From SABI01 sp963678555 (GTDB lineage: Bacteria; Spirochaetota; Spirochaetia; Sphaerochaetales; Sphaerochaetaceae), in NCBI GenBank assembly GCA_963678555.2, contig CAXXJA010000002.1, forward strand, positions 372,001 to 436,000: DNA of 64,000 nucleotides. The letters are read 5' to 3'. Below the pieces are notes generated by a model. It made no database searches and had not been told where the DNA came from. It worked only from the letters and a program-made list of their open reading frames with translations. Below are positions 8,636-17,385 of this stretch, one piece after another. The stretch's first letter is position 1; each line of letters begins with the position of its first letter. Position numbers and translations under genes: made by a program.

Positions 8636-9881
8636 GATCACCAGGATCCACAAGAGCATCAGCAGGCGGACTGCAGCGTACAGTGAACACATACCTACCC
8701 GGGAAAGTGCGAAGGCAAGGGTTGAGCAGAAACGGGCTGCAGAGCGGGAGAGGCTGAAATCGACACGGAAGACTGTGCGGGTTTCACCGAACGCGAAGGC
8801 CTCACCCGGCCGTGAGCACCAGAGTCGCACATCGCATGGAAGTACCTCCTCAAAGACCCCTGCACGAAATCTCCGGACAACCGGACACCCTCATAAGAAG
8901 CGCACCATGTCTACACGAAAACTGATTCTCATCAGCACCCTCATACTGCTTTCCTTTGCCGGTCTCACTACCAGTATCCTGTATGCACTGTCACGGAACG
9001 TCATCGAACGGGAACCGCTGAGAATCGTCCGTAAGGTTGTCATTGACCCGGGTGACACGGCCGCTGTAATAGCTGAGAAGCTGCTGGCTTCACAGATTAT
9101 CGGTGACAGCTCCCGTTTCATCGAAGAGGTGACGGCCCTTGATGCCGCTCACAGGCTTCGGGAGGGAACGTACTACTTTCCCGCCGATTCTTCACCTGAA
9201 GAGGTAACACGTGTACTCACCGACGAGGTGGTTGATCTCACAATCTACCCCGGGGAGACACTTGGGGGAATCGATGAACGGCTGTCGACGCGCGGCCTTA
9301 TAGAGCCGGGATCGTTTCTGGATGCCATGAAACAGGTCTGTGCTCAGCACCAGCTCCCATTCTGTGAGGGCTTTTTCGTGGGGGCACCCTATCAGAGTCT
9401 TCCCAGAGGCAACATTGCCTCCACACTTGCCCACAGAGGGGTTGACCGCTTCTTTTCTCTGGTCCGCTCGTACTCCGATGATCTCAGTGTGAGTGAATTC
9501 AGTATCGCAGAACTTGTGATCATGGCAAGCATGATCCAGAGAGAGACCAATGACATCTCCCAGATGCCGGCTATTGCCGGGGTTATCATGAACAGGATCA
9601 AACAGGATGAGGCTCTCGGTATCGATGCGACGACCCGTTATGCACTTGATGAGTGGTCGAGGAAACTGGAACAGGAGGATTTTCCTGCTTCCGGAGACTA
9701 TGATACACGCAGAAGAAAGGGGCTCCCGCCTACCGGTATCGGTACCATATCGCCCGGGAGCTTCGAGGCTGTGCTCCACCCGGAAGAGCATGAGTATCTG
9801 TTTTACCTTCATGACAGTGAGGGGACCCTGAAGCTCTCCAGAACGTACAGTGAACACCTGGAGGAGGCCCGTTCCCTGTAG
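8616..9881 (+). CDS. mltG: Endolytic murein transglycosylase MltG (YceG-like)
   Basis: MltG cleaves nascent glycan strands at the outer face of the cytoplasmic membrane and sets glycan chain length. The 421-residue protein has a single transmembrane segment at about 103-125. The YceG domain follows: VIDPGDTAAVIAEKL, YPGETL, the catalytic helix MASMIQRE with Glu310, GLPPTGIG, and the C-terminal LSRTYSEH. The roughly 100-residue cytoplasmic N-terminal region, rich in Arg/Lys/Ser, is much longer than in E. coli MltG. The GTG start at 8616 overlaps the coiled-coil gene; no alternative start better fits the domain. tRNA-Leu follows 72 bases downstream. Confidence 0.88.
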   Translation: MSQRQDKITRIHKSISRRTAAYSEHIPTRESAKARVEQKRAAERERLKSTRKTVRVSPNAKASPGREHQSRTSHGSTSSKTPARNLRTTGHPHKKRTMSTRKLILISTLILLSFAGLTTSILYALSRNVIEREPLRIVRKVVIDPGDTAAVIAEKLLASQIIGDSSRFIEEVTALDAAHRLREGTYYFPADSSPEEVTRVLTDEVVDLTIYPGETLGGIDERLSTRGLIEPGSFLDAMKQVCAQHQLPFCEGFFVGAPYQSLPRGNIASTLAHRGVDRFFSLVRSYSDDLSVSEFSIAELVIMASMIQRETNDISQMPAIAGVIMNRIKQDEALGIDATTRYALDEWSRKLEQEDFPASGDYDTRRRKGLPPTGIGTISPGSFEAVLHPEEHEYLFYLHDSEGTLKLSRTYSEHLEEARSL

Positions 9882-9910
9882 AGAGACCTTCAGAGAGAAC
9901 GGCTGTCTAC

Positions 9911-9939
9911 TTGTGTTTTTTTCCGCCTTCGTGTATGGT
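9911..9939 (+). promoter_or_regulatory. Promoter candidate for tRNA-Leu
   Basis: TTGTGT (9911-9916) and TATGGT (9934-9939) are separated by 17 bases. The -10 element ends 14 bases before the mature tRNA 5' end, a short leader typical of tRNA genes. Confidence 0.45.
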
Positions 9940-9953
9940 ACTTTCAGTTCCGT

Positions 9954-10038
9954 GCCGGCGTGGTGAAATTTGGTAGACACGATAGACTCAAAATCTGTTG
10001 TCCTGTAGGACGTGTCGGTTCGAGTCCGACCGCCGGTA
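9954..10038 (+). tRNA. tRNA-Leu (anticodon CAA)
   Basis: An 85-base class II tRNA folds completely. The acceptor GCCGGCG pairs with CGCCGGT (last pair G-U), with A73 as discriminator. The anticodon stem has a CTCAAAA loop giving anticodon CAA at 9989-9991. A long variable arm (GTCCT/AGGAC) and a T-arm GTCGG-TTCGAGT-CCGAC are present. CAA reads UUG leucine codons. The 3' CCA is not encoded and must be added after transcription. The gene stands alone between mltG and a terminator. Confidence 0.95.
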
Positions 10039-10076
10039 GAATACTTCCTGGCAGATACGCCTTTAGTCTGCTGCTG

Positions 10077-10108
10077 AACTGTCGTGCACCTTGAGCATGA
10101 CAGTTTTC
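10077..10108 (+). terminator. Intrinsic terminator after tRNA-Leu
   Basis: AACTGTCGTGC (10077-10087) pairs with GCATGACAGTT (10095-10105) over 11 bases with one G-U, around a 7-base loop. The T-stretch TTTT closes the stem. This is 38 bases after the tRNA. Confidence 0.7.
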
Positions 10109-10236
10109 TGCTGTTATGTGGCGATATATCCTGAGAGATCCGGACCGAATAATCCTTCTTTGCCTGCTCTGAATATATACCTGAACAAAAAAATGGTACC
10201 CGAGGATATAAAGTCTTATAAAATTTACCTTTTATA

Positions 10237-10265
10237 TTGCGGCGGTTCTGCAGAAAGGCTATAAT
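10237..10265 (+). promoter_or_regulatory. Promoter for the Omp85-like gene
   Basis: TTGCGG (10237-10242), 17 bases and a consensus TATAAT (10260-10265) form a clear sigma-70-type promoter. It lies about 45 bases before the GTG start at 10311. The preceding 100 bases are AT-rich. Confidence 0.65.
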
Positions 10266-10310
10266 TGTGCTAATCATGTAACTGTCCAGGGTCAGTGCCT
10301 GTTTTAGGTA

Positions 10311-12368
10311 GTGAACCGAATCAACCAATGGAGTAGTGCTATCAGAAGAAGTGGTACACGAAGACTATGTATAAGCTTCCTCATGTTTGTCCTGGTCTCT
10401 ATTGGTGTGACCGCGTCAGAGCATATCATCGATGACTATACATTCGATGTAAAGGGTAACTCAAAACCCTTCATGCTGCGAAGTTTTGTTATCCCTGAAG
10501 GAGAAGCTCCTGTCTACCTTACTCTTGAGGAGATGGTAGATGCCCTGGAAGAAAAACGGCAGATGCTGTTCAATATGCGTGTCTTTGAAGAGGTGACCTA
10601 TACCTATCAGGCAGTGAGAGAAGAGGACGGTGCAGTCTATTATCATGTCACCTTCTTTGTGGATGATGCATTCACGTTCCTCGCTATTCCGTACCCGAAA
10701 TACGATTCTAACTACGGGTTTTCAGCCGGTCTTAAAATCTATGAAAAAAACATGTTCGGGCTGTTCGGTGACTTTTACGGCATGCTGAAAGCGACTCAGA
10801 TCGACTCTTCATGGGAAGACTGGGAGATGATATCGGAGTTCGATATCGATACACTTCCGATCGGGAGAAGTATCCTCGATCTTGACGGGTCCTATACGGG
10901 AAACTACCTGAGCGGAGAGTTTATTCCTGAGGATTTCAGTCTCGGATTCGACTGGGACAATCTTAACCTGATAGGTTCTCATCTCGACATGTCCGGTTCC
11001 GTGGATGCTCTGGCTACCTTCGAGCTGATCGAGTCAATGGAATATGCCGGGGATTTCGACTGGGACGATATCCGGATTCTCGATTCAGGGTTCCGCCTTT
11101 CCGGCTGGTTTGAAGGTGAGATGGTCGATGATATCTATGATACCGAGTTCGAGGTCAATGGAGAGTGGGTGTTCGGAGATGCTGAAGGGCGTTCTACCAG
11201 TCTGATCACCACGTATAACCACGAACATGACCTCACTGCCAGGCTGCGTTTCAGTGACCTGGACATGAATGACAAGCGTGTAATCTTCGAGCCCATTGTT
11301 GTACAGTATATTGATGAGGATACCTGGCAGTTGAGCGATGTGCAGCTTCATCTCAACTATTCACCGTTCAGGATCAATGGCAGCTTGTATGAGATTGACA
11401 TTCTCAACACCCTGCCCATCGGATCCTCGGTCCTGAGGACGGCCACCACGCTCTCTCTTCTTGATGAGACACTCTTCTCCCATCCCCTTGATGTGTATAT
11501 CACCTACGAGACAACTCTGGACCTCATCGAGTGGGATCTTATGGACAATTTCTACAAGGTCGGGGTCTCTTCCACGATGACACTCCCGCTGGGTATCACC
11601 TACTCGTACGCATACTCGGGTGAGATCTGGGGACAGTCAGATGAGCTGCTCAATGCAGTGCCTGTAGCACGAACGTCTCAAAGAGTGTCTATGGAAGAAG
11701 TGAACTGGAAGAACAACTTCCGGCAGGGAATGGAGATCTCCCTTGAAATGGACGGGGGATACGCCGGTGACAGCGGTATCGAGAATACCTTTGACCGCTA
11801 TTCGTTCACTGCCTACGGTTCGCTGGAGACGTATTTCACTGTCGGGTCCCGTCTCGGGTTCAGCTCCCGCGTGACCGGTATGTATGCTCATCTGCCTCAG
11901 TGGTCCCTTCTGGAACGTGAAGATGGTGACCGTCATTATCCTGAGTTCCTTCCGACGGGACCGGTGTCGAGTACGGAGAGAATCCGGGGTATTCTCAATG
12001 ATTCCATAGATGCCCAGATCGGAGATGGTGAGTACCGGAAGATCGGTGCGATAGCCAATCTCGACCTGACGTTGCTGTTCATCAAGTTCGATGGATTTGC
12101 TGAAGGGTTCATAAGCACCTTCATGGATATCGGGGTGTTTACGCACAGTGAAGATACCGTCACTGATACAGCCTTCGACACCGATTCCCTCATCCTCTTG
12201 AAGACCATCGGGGTTGAAGGGTATGGTATACTCGATTCGTTCCGCTCATACCCGATACGGATGTCTCTCGGGGTCAACTACGATGATCTGGCGGAGCATC
12301 TCAGGGGAGTGCGGAACTTCTCTGACGTGGAATATGAATTAACGCTTGGGATGGGCCTGCATTACTGA
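10311..12368 (+). CDS. Omp85/BamA-superfamily outer-membrane barrel protein
   Basis: The GTG start gives a signal peptide with an Arg-rich n-region and hydrophobic core (CISFLMFVLVSIGV) cleaved near TASE. Residues about 40-120 look like a single POTRA domain: conserved-type strands around LTLEEMVDALEEKRQ, then MRVFEEVTYTY. About 500 residues of alternating polar/hydrophobic strands follow, with a superfamily-like RIRG segment (ERIRGILNDS). The terminal strand ends in an aromatic (LTLGMGLHY), the usual recognition signal for barrel insertion. At 685 residues with one POTRA it is not BamA itself, which has five. It more likely resembles TamA-like or surface-antigen family proteins. Its presence implies a diderm cell. 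It has its own promoter. Confidence 0.7.
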   Translation: MNRINQWSSAIRRSGTRRLCISFLMFVLVSIGVTASEHIIDDYTFDVKGNSKPFMLRSFVIPEGEAPVYLTLEEMVDALEEKRQMLFNMRVFEEVTYTYQAVREEDGAVYYHVTFFVDDAFTFLAIPYPKYDSNYGFSAGLKIYEKNMFGLFGDFYGMLKATQIDSSWEDWEMISEFDIDTLPIGRSILDLDGSYTGNYLSGEFIPEDFSLGFDWDNLNLIGSHLDMSGSVDALATFELIESMEYAGDFDWDDIRILDSGFRLSGWFEGEMVDDIYDTEFEVNGEWVFGDAEGRSTSLITTYNHEHDLTARLRFSDLDMNDKRVIFEPIVVQYIDEDTWQLSDVQLHLNYSPFRINGSLYEIDILNTLPIGSSVLRTATTLSLLDETLFSHPLDVYITYETTLDLIEWDLMDNFYKVGVSSTMTLPLGITYSYAYSGEIWGQSDELLNAVPVARTSQRVSMEEVNWKNNFRQGMEISLEMDGGYAGDSGIENTFDRYSFTAYGSLETYFTVGSRLGFSSRVTGMYAHLPQWSLLEREDGDRHYPEFLPTGPVSSTERIRGILNDSIDAQIGDGEYRKIGAIANLDLTLLFIKFDGFAEGFISTFMDIGVFTHSEDTVTDTAFDTDSLILLKTIGVEGYGILDSFRSYPIRMSLGVNYDDLAEHLRGVRNFSDVEYELTLGMGLHY

Positions 12369-12460
12369 TAGACAGAATTGACCGGGAGTAGGGGGAAATT
12401 TCATGTTTCTCTCGACTGGTTCTGTCCGTAAGACTGTCAGCGGCCGCAGAGGATCTGTAT

Positions 12461-13834
12461 ATGGATTTAGAAAGAGATTATGTTCAGTTTATCCTGAAAC
12501 TGGTGATAGACAGTTTTACCATTTTCGCAGCCTGGTTCAGTGCCTACGTTCTCAGGTTCTATGTCATTCCCGGCGGGGTGGGGGAACCGCTGAAACAGTT
12601 TGCGGTACTGTTCCCGGTGGTCTGGGCACTGTTTCTCTTCTTTCTTAACAAGAACAAACTATATCACACCTCGGTCACCATCACCTGGCAGGCAGAGATA
12701 CAACTGCTGCTGTTCAGCGCCGTTCAGGTCTTTCTTGCTCTCACCGTGGTTCTCTACTTTCTCGTTGCTGACCGGGTAAGCCGGCTCACCATAGCTCTGT
12801 TCATCATCATCGTTTCCCTCCTGCTTATCATGGAACGGGTTGCGATCAACCGCCGTCTCACCAGAATGAAGGTAAACGGGATTCTCACAAAATCTGTCCT
12901 GCTGGTCGGCTATGGTGAGAACCTGAACCGCTATGTCCAGGAGACTGTGAAGCATCCGCAGAACGGGATACGTATCGTCGGGCAGTGCAATGCCCTGGGA
13001 AAGGGGAACAGTGCATGTACTCAGATGGAGGGGGAACTGCTCGCAATCATCGAACAGGTGCGTCCCGATATGATCGTGATCGGATATCCCACGAGTGAAA
13101 GGACTGTTGAGCGTGAGGTGATCGCGCAGTGCTATGACCTTATCCAGCGGGTATTCGTTGTCCCCGATCTTCCCTTCTCTATGATAGGTTCCAGGATTCA
13201 TGACTTCCACTCAGTGCCGGTCATGCAGCTCAATGATGTATCCATGACGTTCTTTCAACGTGTGGGAAAGCGTATGTTCGAGTTCATCGCCTCCCTGATC
13301 GGAATGATTATCATCTCTCCTCTGCTTATTGCCATCGCACTTGCGGTAAAGCTTACAAGTAGGGGCCCTGTCCTGTTCAGGCAACGGCGAGTCACGATGC
13401 ACGGCAGAGAGTTCATGATGCTGAAGTTCCGGTCGATGGCGGACCGTCCACCCGGTGATGAAGACGACCAATGGACAATCAAGGGAGATTCCCGTATCAC
13501 CGCTGTGGGAAAATTCCTCCGCATGACTTCCCTTGATGAACTGCCGCAGCTGTTCAATGTGCTCAAAGGGGAGATGTCTCTCATAGGTCCCCGACCGGAA
13601 AGACCTCATCTTGTCAGGAAATTCTCTGCCGAGATACCGGGGTATCAGCTTCGACATAAGGTCAAGGCAGGCATCACCGGCTGGGCACAGGTGAATGGCT
13701 ACCGGGGTGATACCTCGCTCGAAGGAAGAATCGAGTATGACCTTGCCTATATCAGAAGCTGGAGCTTCCTGCTCGATTTGAAAATCATCGTGCTGACCTT
13801 TGTCCGCGGATTCATCAACCAGAATGCATATTGA
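12461..13834 (+). CDS. Polyprenyl-phosphate sugar-1-phosphate transferase (WcaJ/WbaP type)
   Basis: The protein starts polysaccharide assembly by moving a hexose-1-phosphate from a nucleotide sugar to undecaprenyl phosphate. Four N-terminal membrane spans and a central Rossmann-like region (SVLLVGYGENLNRYVQE) precede the catalytic C-terminus. Its features are the membrane re-entrant helix at KRMFEFIASLIGMIIISPLL, GPVLFRQRRV, MLKFRSM, the essential LDELPQLFNVL, SLIGPRPE and KAGITGWAQVNGYRG. The length of 457 residues is typical. It is separated by about 90 bases from the Omp85-like gene. Other capsule or O-antigen genes are not adjacent, so the product's destination is unknown. Confidence 0.87.
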   Translation: MDLERDYVQFILKLVIDSFTIFAAWFSAYVLRFYVIPGGVGEPLKQFAVLFPVVWALFLFFLNKNKLYHTSVTITWQAEIQLLLFSAVQVFLALTVVLYFLVADRVSRLTIALFIIIVSLLLIMERVAINRRLTRMKVNGILTKSVLLVGYGENLNRYVQETVKHPQNGIRIVGQCNALGKGNSACTQMEGELLAIIEQVRPDMIVIGYPTSERTVEREVIAQCYDLIQRVFVVPDLPFSMIGSRIHDFHSVPVMQLNDVSMTFFQRVGKRMFEFIASLIGMIIISPLLIAIALAVKLTSRGPVLFRQRRVTMHGREFMMLKFRSMADRPPGDEDDQWTIKGDSRITAVGKFLRMTSLDELPQLFNVLKGEMSLIGPRPERPHLVRKFSAEIPGYQLRHKVKAGITGWAQVNGYRGDTSLEGRIEYDLAYIRSWSFLLDLKIIVLTFVRGFINQNAY

Positions 13835-13862
13835 TCGTGATTCACCTGAAAGGAGTATTGTT

Positions 13863-14684
13863 TTGAATGTTCAATCCCGTATACGAATCGTACTCGTCCT
13901 GATCCTTCTCGCTTCCACGCTGCTGCCTGCCGCATCCCTGGAGGAACTGCTTCCTCACCTCTCATCGGGAGAGATCGATGCACTGCGAGCACAGGACATG
14001 CTGGAAGGCTACTCCTTCCGTACGGATCTTACCAGGATGGCAGTTCCCGGTTCCGTTTTCGAGGAGAATCTTCTCCGTTCCCTTGACATTGAAAACAGTT
14101 TCACTGTCATGTCTCTCTCGTACATCGACTATCCTGCGTACATGGACTCCATGACTCAGGAAGAGAAGCTTCTGCGGATCTACAACACCATCAGGTCGAT
14201 ATCCACCCAGGAAGGTATCCAGTATATCTCGTACCGGGCAGGGAACAAACCCAGAACGCTGATCGAGAAGTCATGGTACGTGAAAGATGAGGACAGCAGA
14301 AAGGACCCTATCGATGACCCGGTCTCCTCGTCTGTTCCTCCTTCCAGCCGGTACACTGCCTACCAGAAGGATTCCCGTTTCGGAGGGAATGTCTATCGTC
14401 ATGAATATACCACCAGCGGCGAGGAGATCTTCCTGACCGTGAAGAACCTCGATACGATGAAGGTGATGGGAATCTTCGTAGCGGTCAAGGAGGAGCAGCT
14501 GGAGATCTCTCTGGCGGTTCATCAGAGTGACGAGGGACTGCTTCTCTCCGCGATGGCGACGATCATCGACCGGGAGCCGAAGGTGAATATCCTCGGTTTC
14601 AAGGTAGACCTGCCCAGTTCTTTCACCCGCAGAACGACGGCCCTCGGCAACTGGTTCAAGGATAGGATACAGATTCCGAAGTAA
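13863..14684 (+). CDS. Exported protein of unknown function
   Basis: A TTG at 13863, seven bases after AGGAG (13851-13855), gives a protein with an excellent signal peptide (RIRIVLVLILLASTLLPAAS). In-frame starts before it, at 13800 and 13827, would bury that signal and overlap the preceding gene. The mature 250 residues are mixed alpha/beta with several aromatic-rich strands (SYIDYPAYMDSM, GIQYISYRAG). I do not recognise a characterised domain; comparable secreted proteins occur in spirochaetes. Periplasmic location is inferred from the signal and absence of a lipobox cysteine. It follows the sugar transferase by 28 bases and may be co-transcribed with it. Confidence 0.65.
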   Translation: MNVQSRIRIVLVLILLASTLLPAASLEELLPHLSSGEIDALRAQDMLEGYSFRTDLTRMAVPGSVFEENLLRSLDIENSFTVMSLSYIDYPAYMDSMTQEEKLLRIYNTIRSISTQEGIQYISYRAGNKPRTLIEKSWYVKDEDSRKDPIDDPVSSSVPPSSRYTAYQKDSRFGGNVYRHEYTTSGEEIFLTVKNLDTMKVMGIFVAVKEEQLEISLAVHQSDEGLLLSAMATIIDREPKVNILGFKVDLPSSFTRRTTALGNWFKDRIQIPK

Positions 14685-14799
14685 CTCGTTTTCTGTTAAT
14701 GAGGTCGATATCTGAAGATGTGTTTTTTTCTCAATGCGGTATGGAAAAAACCAGTCTCCTGATTTAGGATAGAGGGATCAACTCCTTGGAGGCAGTCTG

Positions 14800-16338
14800 A
14801 TGGGAATTCCCGGTTTCTGGTTGTTTGTCGTTTCTGAGATCATGCTTGTGGTCCTGCTGTTCATCGTTATCCCATATCTGCACTACCCGGCCGGGAAGGC
14901 TTTTGCCGGTGTCGTTCTCAGTTCACTTCTGTGGGTCTCTCTCTATACAGTGCAGCTTTCCAGCTCCCTTGTGTGGGTGAAAGTACTTTCGATGAGAATC
15001 GAGTTCATCGGGATCACACTGCTTCCGGTTGCCTTTTTCATTCTGTCAGTGCTCATTACCGGTCAGAAGGTTATCCGTGCTGTGTGGACCTTCATTGCAC
15101 TGATGTCGCTGATGTGTCTCATTACCATCTGGTTCATTCCGGTTCCCAACGCGTTCTGGTCGTTGACCGACGTTGCCGTGATTGAGCGGGATTCGCCGGT
15201 CAGCCTGCGAGAATATGGACCGATGTTCTACTACCTGTTCATTCCCTATACCCATGGTATGATAAGCCTCTCGATCATTATGCTTGTGAGAAAACTGAGG
15301 AAGGAACAGCGGTATTACTGGAGGCAGGTGATGCTCTTCTCGATCGGGATGATTCTCCCCTTGAGCATCAACTTCATTCATATCATCGGTCTCACGCCGA
15401 ACGGACATGTCAACTATGCGACTGCAAGTATGGGGCTCAGTGCCCTTATCATCGGCTACACGCTGCTGAAATATAAGTTCCTCAACTACCTTCCGGTGAC
15501 CCGTGATGTCGTCATCGAAGCAATGAGCGACGGAATTCTCGTGTTTGACAAACTCGGGTTCCTTCTCGATGCCAACTCATCAGCAGAGAACCTGCTCGGC
15601 AGGTCAAATATCATAGGAAGGAAAATCGATCAGATCCTCCCCTCCAAACTTCTTGCTCACATGACTCCTTCTATCAGGGAGGGAGGCAGAACGACCTTCG
15701 TCATGCAGGAAGGACAGAATTTCTATGAGAATCAACTGACTCCTCTTGCCGGAATAAGTGGGTACCAGAGCGGGTATCTTCTCAGTATACGTGATGTCAG
15801 TGAGAAGGAACGGTATTACCGGGAGGTGCAGCGTATATCGCGGCTTGACCCCCTCACCAAGGTGTTGAACAGGGGATCTCTCTTCGAGGAGATGGAACCG
15901 CACCTTGTACAGGCAAGGCAGGGTAAGGGGGTGCTGTCCCTGTTCATGCTGGATATCGATGATTTCAAAAAAATCAATGATTCATACGGACACGATGCCG
16001 GTGATAGAGCCATTCACCACCTGAAGGATATTCTCCTTATGCACTCAGGATCAGGCTATATGGTTGGACGGTTCGGTGGAGATGAGTTTCTTGTAGCCTG
16101 TCCAGGTCTCTCTGAAGAACAGACAGTATCTCTGGCGAATATGATACTCAGGGAGGTTTCGCTTCCGCAGCAACAGAATCTCGGCATCGTTATTCATGTT
16201 TCTGCAGGAGTCATCTCCTCTGAAACGATCGAGAGTGAGGATCTTTCAAGTGACCATATGCTGATCCTGGCCGATGATATGCTGTATCAGGCAAAAAGAA
16301 GGGGAAAGAACCGTGTCTGCTCTCCCTCCAGTCTCTGA
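14800..16338 (+). CDS. Membrane GGDEF protein with 7TM sensor and PAS domain
   Basis: The N-terminal 230 residues contain about seven hydrophobic segments in the pattern of the histidine-kinase N-terminal 7TM sensor domain. A PAS-like domain follows (VVIEAMSDGILVFDKLGFLLDAN). The C-terminal GGDEF domain has FMLDIDDFKKINDSYGHDAGD and an intact active site RFGGDEF (residues 424-430). It is therefore predicted to be an active diguanylate cyclase that makes cyclic di-GMP in response to an unknown membrane or extracellular signal. An RxxD inhibitory site is not obvious at the usual place before the active site. A good ribosome site (TTGGAGG) precedes ATG 14800. Confidence 0.88.
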   Translation: MGIPGFWLFVVSEIMLVVLLFIVIPYLHYPAGKAFAGVVLSSLLWVSLYTVQLSSSLVWVKVLSMRIEFIGITLLPVAFFILSVLITGQKVIRAVWTFIALMSLMCLITIWFIPVPNAFWSLTDVAVIERDSPVSLREYGPMFYYLFIPYTHGMISLSIIMLVRKLRKEQRYYWRQVMLFSIGMILPLSINFIHIIGLTPNGHVNYATASMGLSALIIGYTLLKYKFLNYLPVTRDVVIEAMSDGILVFDKLGFLLDANSSAENLLGRSNIIGRKIDQILPSKLLAHMTPSIREGGRTTFVMQEGQNFYENQLTPLAGISGYQSGYLLSIRDVSEKERYYREVQRISRLDPLTKVLNRGSLFEEMEPHLVQARQGKGVLSLFMLDIDDFKKINDSYGHDAGDRAIHHLKDILLMHSGSGYMVGRFGGDEFLVACPGLSEEQTVSLANMILREVSLPQQQNLGIVIHVSAGVISSETIESEDLSSDHMLILADDMLYQAKRRGKNRVCSPSSL

Positions 16339-16404
16339 TTCCTGTAGATTCCCTGTCCCGTACCAATCCCCCTCCTGAACTCTCTGATTCGCAGTCGCTA
16401 CAGG

Positions 16405-16423
16405 AAAGGGCTGAGGGCCCTTT
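16405..16423. terminator. Hairpin between convergent genes
   Basis: AAAGGGC and GCCCTTT pair perfectly around TGAGG between the GGDEF gene and the minus-strand cupin. Flanking bases (CAGT...ACTG) can extend it. There is no T-tract on either strand; a bidirectional end-of-transcript stem is the most likely role. Confidence 0.4.
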
Positions 16424-16428
16424 GGAGG

Positions 16429-16737
16429 CTACTGTCGCTTGATCACAAAGACATGAAGTGTTGTGTCCCGGTTGTTCTGAATGCTCATCATGGTGCCTGC
16501 GGGGATGCCGATGATGGAACCCTCCGGGTACTCGTGTGCCTCCTGATCATCAAGGGCGATGCTCAGTGTTCCTGAAGTCACGATCATGTGCGCATCTTCT
16601 GCGGTCGGGTGAGCAGGAGCGCTCTGCTTTCCTGCAAGGGTCAGTGTATTGATCCTTACTCCATAGTCCTCGACAATTCTATCGATGGACGTTTTATCTG
16701 CTGTGTTGAATGAATATGTTTTCTCAATCATGCTCAC
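16429..16737 (-). CDS. Small cupin-fold protein
   Basis: The 102-residue protein is a single conserved-barrel cupin: the H-x-T-AEDAHMIVTSG region, then EGSIIGIPAGTMMSIQN. It resembles the small stand-alone cupins that bind a metal and a small ligand. Only some of the usual metal-binding histidines are present, so catalysis is uncertain. GTG 16737 is four bases after AAGGAG; ATG 16731 is ten bases after it and equally plausible. It starts eight bases after the nim gene ends, so the two form an operon. No substrate can be proposed. Confidence 0.7.
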   Translation of the reverse strand: MSMIEKTYSFNTADKTSIDRIVEDYGVRINTLTLAGKQSAPAHPTAEDAHMIVTSGTLSIALDDQEAHEYPEGSIIGIPAGTMMSIQNNRDTTLHVFVIKRQ

Positions 16738-16745
16738 GGCACTCC

Positions 16746-17201
16746 TTATTGTCGCTTTTTCCCTTCCAGAGACTCTATATCTAGAGCGAACAGCAGTGTA
16801 CTTCCCTTCATGTTCTCAATATACCGTTCACCCTTTTCGATATAATCAGGCGAGTATCGGTGGATGAAAGCTTTCAGACCTTCCATTCTCTCTTTCTCAT
16901 CCTCAACAATCCTCACTCTCCCCCGTGCGATCGCAGATTCGTACTGCGTGGTGAACTTCTCGGCAAGGACAGTATCCTCGGTGACACATACCAGCGTGGC
17001 CCGGGGGCGCTGTTTGAGGAGTTCTGTCTTCGTGCCTTCACGGGCACCGTGGAAGTAGACAGTCATCCCTGTCACAGCGTAGTTCATCGGGATCGCATAG
17101 ACTCCGTATTCTTCTGATGTCATCGCAAGTACCCCGTGAGAACCTTTCTGTAATACCTTCATTGCTGCATTATCGGGCAGCTGCCTGTCTGTTCTTCTCA
17201 T
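16746..17201 (-). CDS. Pyridoxamine 5'-phosphate oxidase-like flavoprotein (Nim type)
   Basis: The 151-residue split-barrel protein begins MRRTDRQLPD, the characteristic start of the NimA-like nitroimidazole-resistance/FMN-binding family. It continues with GVLAMTSEEYGVYAIPMNYAV and MTVYFHGAREGTKTELL. Family members bind FMN or heme and reduce small substrates; some inactivate 5-nitroimidazoles, though most have unknown physiological roles. A longer reading from 17453 is excluded because the family start is at 17201. No ribosome site precedes this ATG. The predicted -10 box lies so close that the mRNA may be leaderless. It is divergent from argC. Confidence 0.8.
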   Translation of the reverse strand: MRRTDRQLPDNAAMKVLQKGSHGVLAMTSEEYGVYAIPMNYAVTGMTVYFHGAREGTKTELLKQRPRATLVCVTEDTVLAEKFTTQYESAIARGRVRIVEDEKERMEGLKAFIHRYSPDYIEKGERYIENMKGSTLLFALDIESLEGKKRQ

Positions 17202-17207
17202 AGTAAG

Positions 17208-17236
17208 AGTATAGCGGATGGATATCATATCGGAAA
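17208..17236 (-). promoter_or_regulatory. Promoter of the nim-cupin operon (possibly leaderless)
   Basis: Read on the minus strand: TTTCCG (17236-17231), 17 bases, consensus TATACT (17213-17208). Transcription would start at or next to the A of ATG 17201, leaving no room for a Shine-Dalgarno sequence. Confidence 0.5.
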
Positions 17237-17385
17237 CAGTATCGTATGTTGCTTTTGCAACAAAACGTGGGAAAGATTGTAGAAAACCCGTGCGGGACCA
17301 TGTGTCGGAGGCACTCATACCTGTACAAAAGAGAAAAAGATGTATACACATTAAGAAAAGATCATACGATGGAGAGGTGAACACT

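Noticed and set aside
9192..10328. Minus-strand open frame spanning mltG, tRNA-Leu and the terminator
   Set aside because: It would read through a tRNA gene and a terminator and has no protein-family resemblance.
17248..17261. GTTGC-TTTT-GCAAC as a terminator or operator of argC
   Set aside because: Only five base pairs and no matching second copy; mentioned within argC but not claimed as a site.
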